A DNA stretch of 9,195 nt from Methanomicrobiales archaeon. GTDB lineage: Archaea > Halobacteriota > Methanomicrobia > Methanomicrobiales > JACTUA01. Shown in pieces: positions 1-6,573 of this stretch (within the stretch, counting starts at the first letter, position 1; each line of letters starts with the position of its first letter). A program made the position numbers and the translations under genes. The notes beneath the pieces are model-generated. The model was not told the DNA's origin. It made no database searches and saw only the letters and a program-made list of their open reading frames with translations. The DNA is taken from assembly GCA_028678815.1 (NCBI GenBank), contig JAJRCS010000203.1, positions 1 through 9,195 on the forward strand, given 5' to 3'.

Positions 1-494
1 TCCTCACCCTCACCGGGCTCCGGGAGGGGATGGTCTTCGTCGACGTCGGCTGCGGCGAAGGGTACTTCGCCATCCCTGCCGCCCGGCGTGTAGGACCGGG
101 GGGAAAGGTGTATGCCGCCGACATCAACGCCGGGGCGGTGGAGAGGTTACGCGCCCGGGCGGAGGAGGAGGGGCTGGAGAGCATCACCACGCGGGCGGCC
201 GCGGCCGAGGAGACGGTCTTCTGCGAGGGGTGTGCCGATATCGTCTTCTTCGGGATCGACCTCCACGACTTCCGTGATCCCGCCGCGGTCCTCCGGAACG
301 CCGCACGGATGGTGAGGGAGGGGGGACGGGTCGTGGATCTCGACTGGAAGGACGAGCCTATGGAGCTCGGCCCGCCCCTTGAAAAACGTTTCTCCGTCGC
401 GAAAGCGAAGGGTCTCCTGGAGTCTGCCGGCCTCATGGTGCAGTCGGTGCAGGACGCCGGGCGGTACCACTACCTCATATTCGCCGGCAAATAA
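1..494 (+). CDS. Class I SAM-dependent methyltransferase (5' end outside window)
   Basis: The reading frame is open from the first bases (codons start at position 3) and ends at TAA 492-494. The ATG at 30 lies just before the core motif and is almost certainly internal, so the gene begins outside the window. The SAM-binding motif I (DVGCGEGYF) is encoded right after that Met, followed by an acidic strand-2 end (YAADIN) that should contact the ribose of SAM. The C-terminal half has the usual helix and strand pattern and ends HYLIFAGK. It resembles short (about 190-residue) UbiE/type-11-like methyltransferases common in methanogens. The substrate cannot be told: the part that would carry specificity is missing and no neighbour on this strand is visible. 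It converges on the next gene. Confidence 0.85.
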   Translation, partial: LTLTGLREGMVFVDVGCGEGYFAIPAARRVGPGGKVYAADINAGAVERLRARAEEEGLESITTRAAAAEETVFCEGCADIVFFGIDLHDFRDPAAVLRNAARMVREGGRVVDLDWKDEPMELGPPLEKRFSVAKAKGLLESAGLMVQSVQDAGRYHYLIFAGK

Positions 495-541
495 AGAGAA
501 ATAATGGCCTGGCTGGAGGCATTCCCTTCCAGGACCGGGAG

Positions 542-547
542 AAAAAA
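542..547 (-). terminator. T6 archaeal-type terminator after the secreted-protein gene
   Basis: On the minus strand a run of six T (six A on the plus strand) lies about 21 bases past the stop of the gene ending at 569, within the convergent intergenic gap 495-568. Archaeal RNA polymerase terminates at short T runs without needing a hairpin. A 5-bp CCTGG/CCAGG inverted repeat nearby is too weak to count. Confidence 0.45.
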
Positions 548-568
548 GAGAGGGATAAGGTGGTCAGG

Positions 569-1060
569 TCAGCTGACCTTCACGTTCCCGTGGGTGATGG
601 TCAGCCATGGCGGGTCGTAGAGATGGTCCGGCTGTTCCACCACCATGATGGCCGTGGCAACATCGGGGGAGCACCCGTAGCCCACCTCATCGGGTGAGGC
701 GTCCTTCACGATAAGGATGAAACCCTGGCCGGGCCAGCATCCCTCCACAAAGGTGGAACGGGTGATGACACCGGCCGCCCTGGCGATATTCCCTTCCGTC
801 TTCATGTAGGAGAGATCAGCCGCCAGGCTGTTGGCGGGGTACCCAACGGGCCGGTCCTGGAGGGTGAAGTGTCCCCGGGCATTGTTCTCCTGGTCGAGCT
901 GCTGGGCCGAAAAGGAGAGGGTCCCGGTCACGAAGGGCGTGGGGAGGAGGACAAAAGTCCCCCCGCCGGAGGTCTTGTGCAGGGGCGGGGCCGCGAGTGC
1001 CGGCCCCGATAGGCCGGCCAGCAGTACGAGGGTTACGAATCCAAGCGCGATACGTTTCAT
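569..1060 (-). CDS. Small secreted protein with signal peptide
   Basis: A 163-residue exported protein of unknown function. The ATG at 1060 is preferred over the upstream GTG at 1090. It is preceded by GGTGAG seven bases away, and it starts directly with a classical signal peptide: basic MKR, a hydrophobic stretch to about residue 17, then a cleavage-like site ALA|APP after residue 23. The mature part has a pattern I recall from secreted beta-rich domains of bacteria and archaea: a G-x-F segment near 63-65, then GN-x-A (90-93), then G-V-I-T, then a V-x-D segment, and a C-terminal I-x-x-GNV-x-V. Cys108 and Cys130 are the only cysteines and could form a disulfide outside the cell. The family match is from memory and weak. 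There is no membrane anchor, so it is probably released or loosely bound. Confidence 0.7.
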   Translation of the reverse strand: MKRIALGFVTLVLLAGLSGPALAAPPLHKTSGGGTFVLLPTPFVTGTLSFSAQQLDQENNARGHFTLQDRPVGYPANSLAADLSYMKTEGNIARAAGVITRSTFVEGCWPGQGFILIVKDASPDEVGYGCSPDVATAIMVVEQPDHLYDPPWLTITHGNVKVS

Positions 1061-1272
1061 GATTCCACTCACCAGCTCATCCCGCATCACCCGGATGCGG
1101 GCTCTCCGGAGAACACGGGAAGGGGACGCGGGGGGTAGCCTGCGAGGACCCTCTCACTGCTGTTCCTGCCGGAATGGCAGGGGGTGGGGTGGTTTTCCTG
1201 ATAAAGGGCGCTGGTTCGCTCCCCGTCGTATTACGAGGATGTCCGGAAGGGCAGGTACGCTCAAAAAAAGGT
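1061..1272. other. Intergenic stretch with no recognisable gene
   Basis: About 210 bases lie between the four-cysteine gene and the secreted-protein gene. Frames across it either shadow neighbours or have no credible protein. It should hold the promoter of the secreted-protein gene. The only AT-rich candidate on the minus strand is CTTTATCA around 1198-1206, which would leave a leader of roughly 110-120 bases. No convincing TATA box or RNA structure is visible. Confidence 0.4.
1263..1269 (-). terminator. T7 terminator after the four-cysteine gene
   Basis: Seven T in a row on the minus strand begin only three bases past the TGA of the small gene (1273-1275). A T run in this position fits an archaeal intrinsic terminator and marks the end of the two-gene unit 2116-1273. 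It also supports the reality of the small gene, since the run sits just where its transcript should stop. Confidence 0.6.
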
Positions 1273-1407
1273 TCACGCCTTCGGCCGGAAGGTCCGGGAC
1301 GGGCACCGCTCCGCTTCCCGGTCGGCGGTGACGATCCCGTTCATCTGGCACTCGCCCTCGTTCCCGGTGAGAGGCCGGAAGAAGAAGCAGTCCCGGCAGG
1401 TGGCCAT
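1273..1407 (-). CDS. 44-residue four-cysteine protein, putative metal or Fe-S binding
   Basis: A short gene that length cutoffs easily miss. The ATG at 1407 lies 10 bases after the TGA of the exported-protein gene (1418-1420). The joining sequence TGAGGTAAGGAGC holds a Shine-Dalgarno-like GGAG, so translation is probably coupled. The protein starts MATCRDCFFFRPLTG and has Cys at 4, 7, 20 and 35 (C-x2-C-x12-C-x14-C), with the last in a CPS motif, and ends FRPKA. Four spaced cysteines suggest a zinc knuckle or Fe-S site. The layout reminds me of the small Fe-S subunits of glycyl-radical enzymes (HpdC/BssC/TutF type), which are also found as stand-alone proteins in methanogens. No glycyl-radical enzyme is visible here, so function is open. 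Stop followed at once by T7. Confidence 0.75.
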   Translation of the reverse strand: MATCRDCFFFRPLTGNEGECQMNGIVTADREAERCPSRTFRPKA

Positions 1408-1417
1408 GCTCCTTACC

Positions 1418-2116
1418 TCACGTCCCTTCGGTCTTCGGGACCGTGAACTTCACGTGTGCGGTCACCTTGTTCCCCTGCATCTGGATATGGTAGTTGCCCG
1501 GGTAGAGGACCTTGAGCTGCTTGCGGTACGAGACATCGTACTGCCGGGCAAAGCCTCCCTGGGCAAAGACCCTCTTTGTCTCAGGGTCCCGGACGATGAT
1601 CTCGAAGTACGCCTGGGGGTCCGGGTACGTCACCGTCACGGTGATGTCATTCCCGGAGACCGGGTCGGTATCGAAGGTCTGCCTCGTGATGTTCGGCACG
1701 GTCAGGGTGACATCGATGATGAGGGGAGGGTTGATGATCTCGTAGGTCAGGGCGGTGGCATTCCAGGTGAAGATGTGGTCCTCCTCGTAGACGACGGTGT
1801 AATTCGCGGTCAGGTTGACGAGGGGGGGTTCCCTCCGGTAGGTGATCCCCGGGGTGACCGTCACCGTCGTCACGGGGATGATGGTCGCGGGGACCACCGA
1901 GCCGGGGGTGGGCGGGACGGTCGTCCCCGGGATGGTCTCGGTGGTGGGAACATCGGATCCGCCGGATCCGGTGTACGCCCTCGGGGTCGGCTTGCCCCAG
2001 ACGGTGGTGTTGTTGGTGGTGGCTTGCCCCCTGGGAAGCCTCTGGCCGCACCCCGCGGAGAGGTTCAGGAGGATGAGGAGGATGGATAAGACCCCGGCCC
2101 AGCGCATGGAACTCAT
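1418..2116 (-). CDS. Thr/Pro-rich exported or lipid-anchored surface protein, sequon-rich
   Basis: A 232-residue protein. The start at 2116 is chosen because a TATA-like box is centred about 26 bases upstream, which would put transcription start at or next to this ATG (leaderless). Met4 (2107) is an alternative, and the longer frame upstream to 2275 would run through the promoter. The N-terminus is basic then hydrophobic (5-19) and ends SAGC with Cys23. This is either an imperfect lipobox (Ser where Leu is usual) or an ordinary signal peptide. Residues 33-92 are a Thr/Pro/Val linker typical of archaeal surface proteins. From about 97 to 230 comes a beta-rich domain ending in a G-x-Y-H-I-x-M-x-G-N segment, seen in other Methanomicrobiales exported proteins as I recall. 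N-x-T sequons at N35, N36, N101, N105, N119 and N142 make it a candidate glycosylation substrate. Role unknown, perhaps cell-envelope. Confidence 0.75.
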   Translation of the reverse strand: MSSMRWAGVLSILLILLNLSAGCGQRLPRGQATTNNTTVWGKPTPRAYTGSGGSDVPTTETIPGTTVPPTPGSVVPATIIPVTTVTVTPGITYRREPPLVNLTANYTVVYEEDHIFTWNATALTYEIINPPLIIDVTLTVPNITRQTFDTDPVSGNDITVTVTYPDPQAYFEIIVRDPETKRVFAQGGFARQYDVSYRKQLKVLYPGNYHIQMQGNKVTAHVKFTVPKTEGT

Positions 2117-2137
2117 CAATGGATATTTGATAAATCG

Positions 2138-2146
2138 TATATTTAT
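2138..2146 (-). promoter_or_regulatory. TATA-like box for the exported-protein unit
   Basis: Minus strand ATAAATATA, centred near 2142, is 26 bases upstream of the A of the ATG at 2116. That is the usual archaeal TATA-to-start spacing, so the transcript is predicted to be leaderless or nearly so. It also supports the choice of start. The surrounding 2117-2160 is markedly AT-rich against a G+C-rich genome. Confidence 0.55.
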
Positions 2147-2162
2147 GCCTTTATACCGGCGA

Positions 2163-2177
2163 ACTCCCACCGGGAGT
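2163..2177. repeat. Small palindrome in divergent promoter region
   Basis: ACTCCC-acc-GGGAGT: perfect 6-base arms around a 3-base centre, between the two divergent TATA-like boxes. It could be an operator for a dimeric repressor acting on either side. A 6-base palindrome can also occur by chance, so this is tentative. Confidence 0.25.
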
Positions 2178-2188
2178 GGAATGGGGGA

Positions 2189-2203
2189 ATTCTGCAACAG
2201 AAT
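2189..2203. repeat. Second small palindrome in divergent promoter region
   Basis: ATTCTG-caa-CAGAAT: again 6-base arms and a 3-base centre, 11 bases past the first palindrome but of different sequence. It abuts the presumed TATA box of the guanylyltransferase gene, where a bound protein would be expected to block transcription initiation. Tentative. Confidence 0.25.
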
Positions 2204-2211
2204 AACTAATA
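2203..2211 (+). promoter_or_regulatory. TATA-like box for the guanylyltransferase gene
   Basis: TAACTAATA is centred about 31 bases upstream of the ATG at 2238. No Shine-Dalgarno-like sequence precedes that ATG, which fits a leaderless or very short-leader mRNA. The box is weaker than the one on the other strand. Confidence 0.4.
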
Positions 2212-2237
2212 TGATCCCGAATCCCAAGATTTCACCA

Positions 2238-3593
2238 ATGAACCCGATCCGATCCATCATCCTCGCCGGGGGCATCGGGACCCGGCTCTGGCCCCTCTCC
2301 CGGCAATACTACCCGAAGCAGTTCCTCGCCCTCGATACCCTCTCCCTCTTCCAGCGGACCTACGAGCGGGCGCGGCGGCTCTCGGGGGATGATGGGATCA
2401 CCGTGGTGACGAATGCCATCCACCGGTACCTGGTGATCAACCAGCTCGAGGAGATCGGGTGCGCCATCGGGGAGGACCGGCTCCTCCTGGAACCGGCAGG
2501 GAGGAACACCCTCCCGGCCATCGCCTGGGCCATGGAGGGGCTCCGGTCCTCCCCGGGCGGGGCCATGGCCGCCATCTTCCCCTCGGACCATCTCCTGGAG
2601 GATTCCGTGGTGGAGGAGATCCGGGCGGCCGCTCCCCTGGCACGGGACCGGCTCATCACCTTCGGGATCCGGCCGACCCGGCCCCACACGGGGTACGGGT
2701 ATATCCGGCCGGGCGAGCCCCTCGGGCCCGGCTACCGCGTCAGGGAGTTCCGGGAGAAGCCCGACGGGGCAACCGCCCTCCGGCTCATCGGGGAGGGGTG
2801 CCTCTGGAACAGCGGGATCTTCCTCTTCTCCGCCGGCCTCTTCTTCTCGGAGCTCGGGAAGCACCAGCCGGCCCTGGCAACGGCCTTCGCCGGCGGAGAT
2901 CCCGATTACGCGGCGCTGCCGGCCCTCTCCGTGGACTACGGGCTCCTCGAGAAGTCGGACCGGGTGGCGGTGGTGCCCCTGCAGGCGGCATGGGACGACC
3001 TCGGGGACTTCGGCGCCCTCTACGAGCATGAACCCCGGGACGCGGCGGGGAACGCGGGGGCGGCCGAGTTCCTCGATGCCCGCGGGAACTTCGTCCATGC
3101 CCGGGGAAAGCACGTGGGGGTCATCGGGGCGGACGACCTGGTCATCGTGGACACCCCCGATGCCCTCCTCGTCTGCGACCGGGGGCAGACCTCGAGGGTG
3201 CGGGAGCTCGTGGAGCGGTACGACCGGAAGCATGACCCCATCACCCAGTTCCACCTCCAGGTCCACCGGCCCTGGGGCTCGTACACCATCCTCGAGGAGG
3301 CCCCCTCGTACAAGATCAAGCGGGTGACCGTCCGGCCCGGGAAACGCCTTTCCCTCCAGCTCCACCGGCGCCGGAGCGAGCACTGGATCGTGGTCTCGGG
3401 CACCGCGGAGATCCAGCTCGGCGAGGACCGGTTCGTCCTCTCCCCGAATGAGAGCACCTTCGTGAAGGCAGGGGTGAGGCACCGGCTCGGGAACCCGGGG
3501 GCGGTCCCCCTCGAGGTCATCGAGGTCCAGAGCGGGGACTACCTCGGCGAGGACGACATCGTCAGGTTCGACGACGAGTACGGGAGGGAGTGA
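2238..3593 (+). CDS. manC: Mannose-1-phosphate guanylyltransferase, type II PMI/GMP family
   Basis: A 451-residue enzyme that makes GDP-mannose from mannose-1-phosphate and GTP. In the bifunctional family members it also interconverts fructose-6-P and mannose-6-P. The N-terminal nucleotidyltransferase domain (about 4-290) has the pyrophosphorylase signature GGIGTRLWPLSR (11-22) with PKQF (26-29), FPSDH (114-118), FREKP (171-175) and NSGIFLF. The C-terminal cupin domain (about 343-440) carries the end motif GDYLGEDDIVR. In the cupin the usual H-x-H-R-x-E-H-W reads H376-R-R-R-S-E-H-W, so the second His is Arg and isomerase activity may be impaired. The start MNPIRSIILAGG fits the family. An in-frame ATG at 2211 is possible but would lie on the presumed promoter. 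The gene converges on the membrane glycosyltransferase gene, 7 bases stop to stop. GDP-mannose is the precursor for the Gmd/aminotransferase genes to the right. Confidence 0.93.
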   Translation: MNPIRSIILAGGIGTRLWPLSRQYYPKQFLALDTLSLFQRTYERARRLSGDDGITVVTNAIHRYLVINQLEEIGCAIGEDRLLLEPAGRNTLPAIAWAMEGLRSSPGGAMAAIFPSDHLLEDSVVEEIRAAAPLARDRLITFGIRPTRPHTGYGYIRPGEPLGPGYRVREFREKPDGATALRLIGEGCLWNSGIFLFSAGLFFSELGKHQPALATAFAGGDPDYAALPALSVDYGLLEKSDRVAVVPLQAAWDDLGDFGALYEHEPRDAAGNAGAAEFLDARGNFVHARGKHVGVIGADDLVIVDTPDALLVCDRGQTSRVRELVERYDRKHDPITQFHLQVHRPWGSYTILEEAPSYKIKRVTVRPGKRLSLQLHRRRSEHWIVVSGTAEIQLGEDRFVLSPNESTFVKAGVRHRLGNPGAVPLEVIEVQSGDYLGEDDIVRFDDEYGRE

Positions 3594-3600
3594 GGCACCC

Positions 3601-4944
3601 TCACCGTGCTTTCTTGGGTGTCTCGGCCCCGGCCTTCTTCGGTGCCTCGGCACCGGGAATCTTCGGGAGCTTCCGGTAGACCACCCAGAGGATGGCGAAG
3701 ACCAGGGCGAACTTCACGGTGAAGAAGAGGAAGGTGCCCGCGGGGAACCCCGCTCCTGCGGGGCCGTACCCGGTGATGTTGTTATAGATCACGTTGTAGA
3801 GGACGGGGAACTCGAGGAACCACCAGAGCTGGGCGATGTAGAAGAGGATGACCTCCGCCGCCGACCCGACCAGGAAGAGGGCCATGAAGGGGGCGATCCA
3901 CTGGAGGTACTGGGGGCTCGCGATCTTGTTCGTGAGGATGAAGGCCGCCACCGCGAAGAAGATGAAGGCGCAGAGGGTGAAGGGATCGGTCCTCGGCTGC
4001 CTGTAGAACCAGTAGAGGAGGGCGATCTCGGCGATGACTGCGAGGAGGATGGAGATGGGGGAGAAGACCGCCACGCCGGTGATGCTCCTCGTGATGAAGT
4101 CCAGGTAGTAGATGAAGCCGTGGGCGAGGGTGTTGAACCCGGTGTTGATGGTATAGGTCTCGATGAACCCCTCAGGGTTCAGGAGGAGGAACGGGAGGGT
4201 GAAGACGAGGACGAGGAGGATGGAGAGGCCCAGGTTCTTCCTGATGGTCGCCTTCCCGACCCCCACCTTCAGGTCGAGGATGAGGAAGTAGGGGAGGGCG
4301 AGGACGGGGTACCACTTCACGAGGAAGCCGAAGGCCCCTGCCAGGTACGCCCCCGTCTCCCGGCCGTAGAGGAAGAGGGCCACGGCGAGAAGAAGGAAGA
4401 AGGTCGGGTAGGCGTCGTACTTGGTGAGGACGAAGTAGGCCGCCGAGAAGGCGGTGGTATAGAGGATCCCTGCCCAGAAGGCCCGCTTCTCCCCGTAGAG
4501 CCTGAGGCCGATGATGTACACGAGGATGGCCGACCCGAGGTCAAAGGCGCACATGAGGGCCTGGTGGAAACCGGCGTACCCGAGGGGATTCCCCGCGAGG
4601 AGGGCGGGCATGCCGCCCGTGATCATGACGAGGACGAGGGGGAGGAGGATGGAGAGGAAGGCCCCCTGGGGGTAGTCGATGGAGAACTGGACGTACGGGA
4701 CCTGGCCCGCGTAGACCCGGAGGGCGAACTTCAGGTAATAGGTGATGTCAAAGATATCGACGAAGGAGGAGAAGATGTTCGTCGCGAGGAAGATGGTCGC
4801 GAGCTTCATGGCAAGGGAGAGGGTGGCGAGGATGAGGAGGTGCTTGATGAAGGTGGACCTCACCGTGCCCCGGACGGGAACCCCGAGGAAGGTGAACTCA
4901 GGTACCCCCTTTGCCGCCGGGGGAGCCCGCGTCTTCTTCGCCAT
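3601..4944 (-). CDS. Multi-spanning membrane glycosyltransferase, GT87-like (GT-C fold)
   Basis: A 447-residue integral membrane protein with roughly ten or more hydrophobic helices, from about residue 33 to 430. The first outside loop has acidic residues in the GT-C arrangement: D63-x-x-D66 and D90-YPQG. A KYDAYP motif follows at 175-180. These are typical of GT87/DUF2029 polyprenyl-phosphate-sugar-dependent transferases (mannosyltransferases in mycobacteria). It probably uses a lipid-linked sugar on the outer face of the membrane. Both ends are basic and hydrophilic: MAKKTRAPPAAK at the start, and a tail with an imperfect double repeat GAEAPKKA/GAETPKKA. It is last in the minus-strand sugar cluster but has its own TATA-like box, so it may be expressed separately. 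The exact donor and acceptor cannot be told. Confidence 0.8.
   Translation of the reverse strand: MAKKTRAPPAAKGVPEFTFLGVPVRGTVRSTFIKHLLILATLSLAMKLATIFLATNIFSSFVDIFDITYYLKFALRVYAGQVPYVQFSIDYPQGAFLSILLPLVLVMITGGMPALLAGNPLGYAGFHQALMCAFDLGSAILVYIIGLRLYGEKRAFWAGILYTTAFSAAYFVLTKYDAYPTFFLLLAVALFLYGRETGAYLAGAFGFLVKWYPVLALPYFLILDLKVGVGKATIRKNLGLSILLVLVFTLPFLLLNPEGFIETYTINTGFNTLAHGFIYYLDFITRSITGVAVFSPISILLAVIAEIALLYWFYRQPRTDPFTLCAFIFFAVAAFILTNKIASPQYLQWIAPFMALFLVGSAAEVILFYIAQLWWFLEFPVLYNVIYNNITGYGPAGAGFPAGTFLFFTVKFALVFAILWVVYRKLPKIPGAEAPKKAGAETPKKAR
3604..3651 (-). repeat. Two-copy imperfect 24-base tandem repeat at the 3' end of the GT87-like gene
   Basis: The coding sequence ends with two adjacent 24-base units encoding GAEAPKKA and GAETPKKA before a final Arg and the stop. 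Copies differ at several bases, so the duplication is not very recent. It adds an Ala/Pro/Lys tail, presumably on the cytoplasmic side. Confidence 0.6.
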
Positions 4945-4967
4945 TGGTTGAAGCTTCTCCGCGGCGG

Positions 4968-4974
4968 TTTAAAT
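4968..4974 (-). promoter_or_regulatory. TATA-like box for the GT87-like gene
   Basis: Minus strand ATTTAAA, centred at 4971, is 27 bases upstream of the A of the ATG at 4944, in the otherwise G+C-rich 61-base gap after the methyltransferase gene. No ribosome site precedes the ATG, which is consistent with a leaderless transcript and an internal promoter within the cluster. Confidence 0.55.
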
Positions 4975-5005
4975 GGTTGTCGCCCGGTCCCCCGGGCCGC
5001 GGGGA

Positions 5006-5776
5006 TCAGACCGCCCGGGCAACGAAGAGGGCGTTCCAGGTGGTCTCGTCGGGATCCCTCCCGAAGTCCGGGAAGGCCCCGAGCCGGACGAGGGAGAAGC
5101 CGGCGGCCTCGAGAAAGAGGGGGATCTCCCTCGGGAAGAAGTACCGCATGGCATGGTCCTCCTCGGTCTCGGCGACGAGCCGGTCCCCCTCGATCTCCCA
5201 GAGCCGGAGGTGGACATGGCAGAGGTGCCGGGCGGTGTCGAGATCCCCCGAGGAGGCCCGGATCACCTTCCCCTTCGGCGAGGGAATGACCCGGACCCGT
5301 TCCGAGGGGCGCTGGGCGAGGACGGCCGGGCCGTACCAGACGTCGGCGACGAGGAGGCCCCCGGGCCGGAGGTGCCGCCGGGCCGAGGAGAGGGCCCGGT
5401 GCACGTCCCCGTTCTCCCGCTGGTACCCGAGGACGGCGAACATCATGAGGGCGGCATCGAAGGACCGGTCGAGGCGGACGTCCCGGATGTCGGCGAGGTA
5501 GAAGCTGGCCTGCCCCTTCCCCCCGAGGGCCTTCTCCTTCGCCTCCGCGAGCATGTGGGGGGAGACGTCCACCCCTGTTACCTCGTACCCCCTCGCCGCG
5601 AGCCGCAGGCTGTGACCGCCGGTCCCGCAGCCGAGGTCGAGGACCGAGCGGACCGGCTTCCCGCTGTGCTCGAGGAAGATCCGCTCGATGAGCCCGCACT
5701 CCGCGTCATAGTCCTTCTCCCGGTAGATGGTATCATAGGCTGCCGCATAGGTCCTTTCAAAGACACCCGGTTTCAT
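5006..5776 (-). CDS. Class I SAM-dependent methyltransferase
   Basis: A 256-residue soluble methyltransferase. The start at 5776 is well supported by GGAGGAGGG five bases upstream. Motif I is VLDLGCGTGG (45-54). The second strand ends GVDVS with Asp70 expected to bind the SAM ribose. The N-terminal YDTIYREKDYDAEC pattern is common in the Methyltransf_25-type family. The C-terminal region (about 160-256) is an inserted beta-rich part as found in small-molecule and sugar methyltransferases. It lies between the GT2 and GT87-like genes, 41 bases after the GT2 stop, so an O- or N-methylation of the glycan or its lipid-linked precursor is a reasonable guess, but the sequence does not show the substrate. 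Confidence 0.85.
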   Translation of the reverse strand: MKPGVFERTYAAAYDTIYREKDYDAECGLIERIFLEHSGKPVRSVLDLGCGTGGHSLRLAARGYEVTGVDVSPHMLAEAKEKALGGKGQASFYLADIRDVRLDRSFDAALMMFAVLGYQRENGDVHRALSSARRHLRPGGLLVADVWYGPAVLAQRPSERVRVIPSPKGKVIRASSGDLDTARHLCHVHLRLWEIEGDRLVAETEEDHAMRYFFPREIPLFLEAAGFSLVRLGAFPDFGRDPDETTWNALFVARAV

Positions 5777-5817
5777 CCTGTCCCTCCTCCCGTGATGGTG
5801 TGCGCCGGCATGCTCCT

Positions 5818-6570
5818 TCAGCCTCCTGCCCGGAGCCGTGCCACGAAGATCCGGATCCCGTACCGGATGCCGGTCGCGAGGAACCGGAGGGGATCCGGCG
5901 AACCCTTGGAGGTGCCGGCTGACCGCTCGGTGAGGGTGTAGGGGTATTCCCGGATGGTGAGCCCCCTCCTCGCCGCGGTGTACATGAACTCCATGAAATA
6001 CTCCCCGAACCCCGTGGGAACGGGGAGCACCCGGTCCAGGACCCGCCGCTTCATGACGATGAAGCCGCTGTCATAGTCCCGGATCCCGTGGCCCAGGACC
6101 AGGTGCGCGAGGCCGTTCACGGCCCGGCTCGTCCAGGCCCTCGCCCTGCCCCGGGCATCCTTCCCGCCGGGGGCGTACCGGGACCCGATGACGATATCGG
6201 CGTCCCCGAGGAGCCGGATCATCTCCGGCGCGATCTCCGGGCACATGAGCATGTCCGCGTCCCACCAGCAGAGGATCTCCCCCCGCGACTCGAGGATCCC
6301 GCGGAGAAGGGCGGAGGCAAGGCCCTTCACCCCCGTCCTCCTGATGACCCGGACCGAGGGATCCCCGAGGCCCGCGGCGGCCTCCCAGGTCCGGTCCGGC
6401 GAATCGTCGTCCACCACCACGATCTCCAGGGGGTTCCCGATATGGGCATGGATCTGCCGGATCATCTCCGGGAGGGTCTCCCGCTCGTTGTAGGTCGCGA
6501 GGATCACCGAGGCGAGCTCCCCCGTCCCTGCCGGCGCTGCCTGCCCGGTCCCCGGAGCCTCCCCTGCCAT
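5818..6570 (-). CDS. GT2 glycosyltransferase, dolichyl-phosphate-mannose-synthase-like
   Basis: A 250-residue GT2 enzyme that probably transfers a sugar from a GDP-sugar to a polyprenyl (dolichyl) phosphate on the cytoplasmic face. After an Ala/Gly/Pro-rich N-terminal 18 residues comes the GT-A fold: SVILATYNE (21-29), VVVDDDSPDRTW (51-62), W-DAD metal motif (104-106), GSRY-x-x-GG (129 on), and DYDSGFIVMKRRVL, close to the DPM1-type segment. No C-terminal membrane domain is present, so it is the short DPM1-like form. Only three bases separate its ATG from the TAG of the SMR-like gene, so translation is probably coupled. That pairing suggests the membrane protein flips the lipid product. Donor may be GDP-mannose or a GDP-deoxyamino sugar from the neighbouring genes. 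Confidence 0.85.
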   Translation of the reverse strand: MAGEAPGTGQAAPAGTGELASVILATYNERETLPEMIRQIHAHIGNPLEIVVVDDDSPDRTWEAAAGLGDPSVRVIRRTGVKGLASALLRGILESRGEILCWWDADMLMCPEIAPEMIRLLGDADIVIGSRYAPGGKDARGRARAWTSRAVNGLAHLVLGHGIRDYDSGFIVMKRRVLDRVLPVPTGFGEYFMEFMYTAARRGLTIREYPYTLTERSAGTSKGSPDPLRFLATGIRYGIRIFVARLRAGG

Positions 6571-6573
6571 TCC

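Noticed and set aside
505..535. CCTGG/CCAGG inverted repeat as a hairpin terminator for the first gene
   Set aside because: Only five base pairs with a long loop and no T run on that strand.
1154..1351. 65-residue minus-strand frame in the left intergenic region
   Set aside because: It overlaps the better-supported four-cysteine gene in another frame, runs through the T7 terminator and shows no recognisable features.
1842..2237. Upstream extension of the guanylyltransferase frame
   Set aside because: It would cross the divergent promoter and overlap the exported-protein gene. The family start is at MNPIRSIILAGG.
2232..3653. 473-residue open frame antisense to the guanylyltransferase gene
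   Set aside because: Long antisense frames are expected in very G+C-rich DNA. Its composition (Pro, Glu, Gly, Val, Asp rich, no domain) is that of a shadow, and the opposite strand encodes a clear enzyme.
4980..5005. G+C-rich inverted repeats (CCCGGG-type) after the methyltransferase gene
   Set aside because: Short, overlapping alternatives expected from base composition, with no T run; not called as a terminator.
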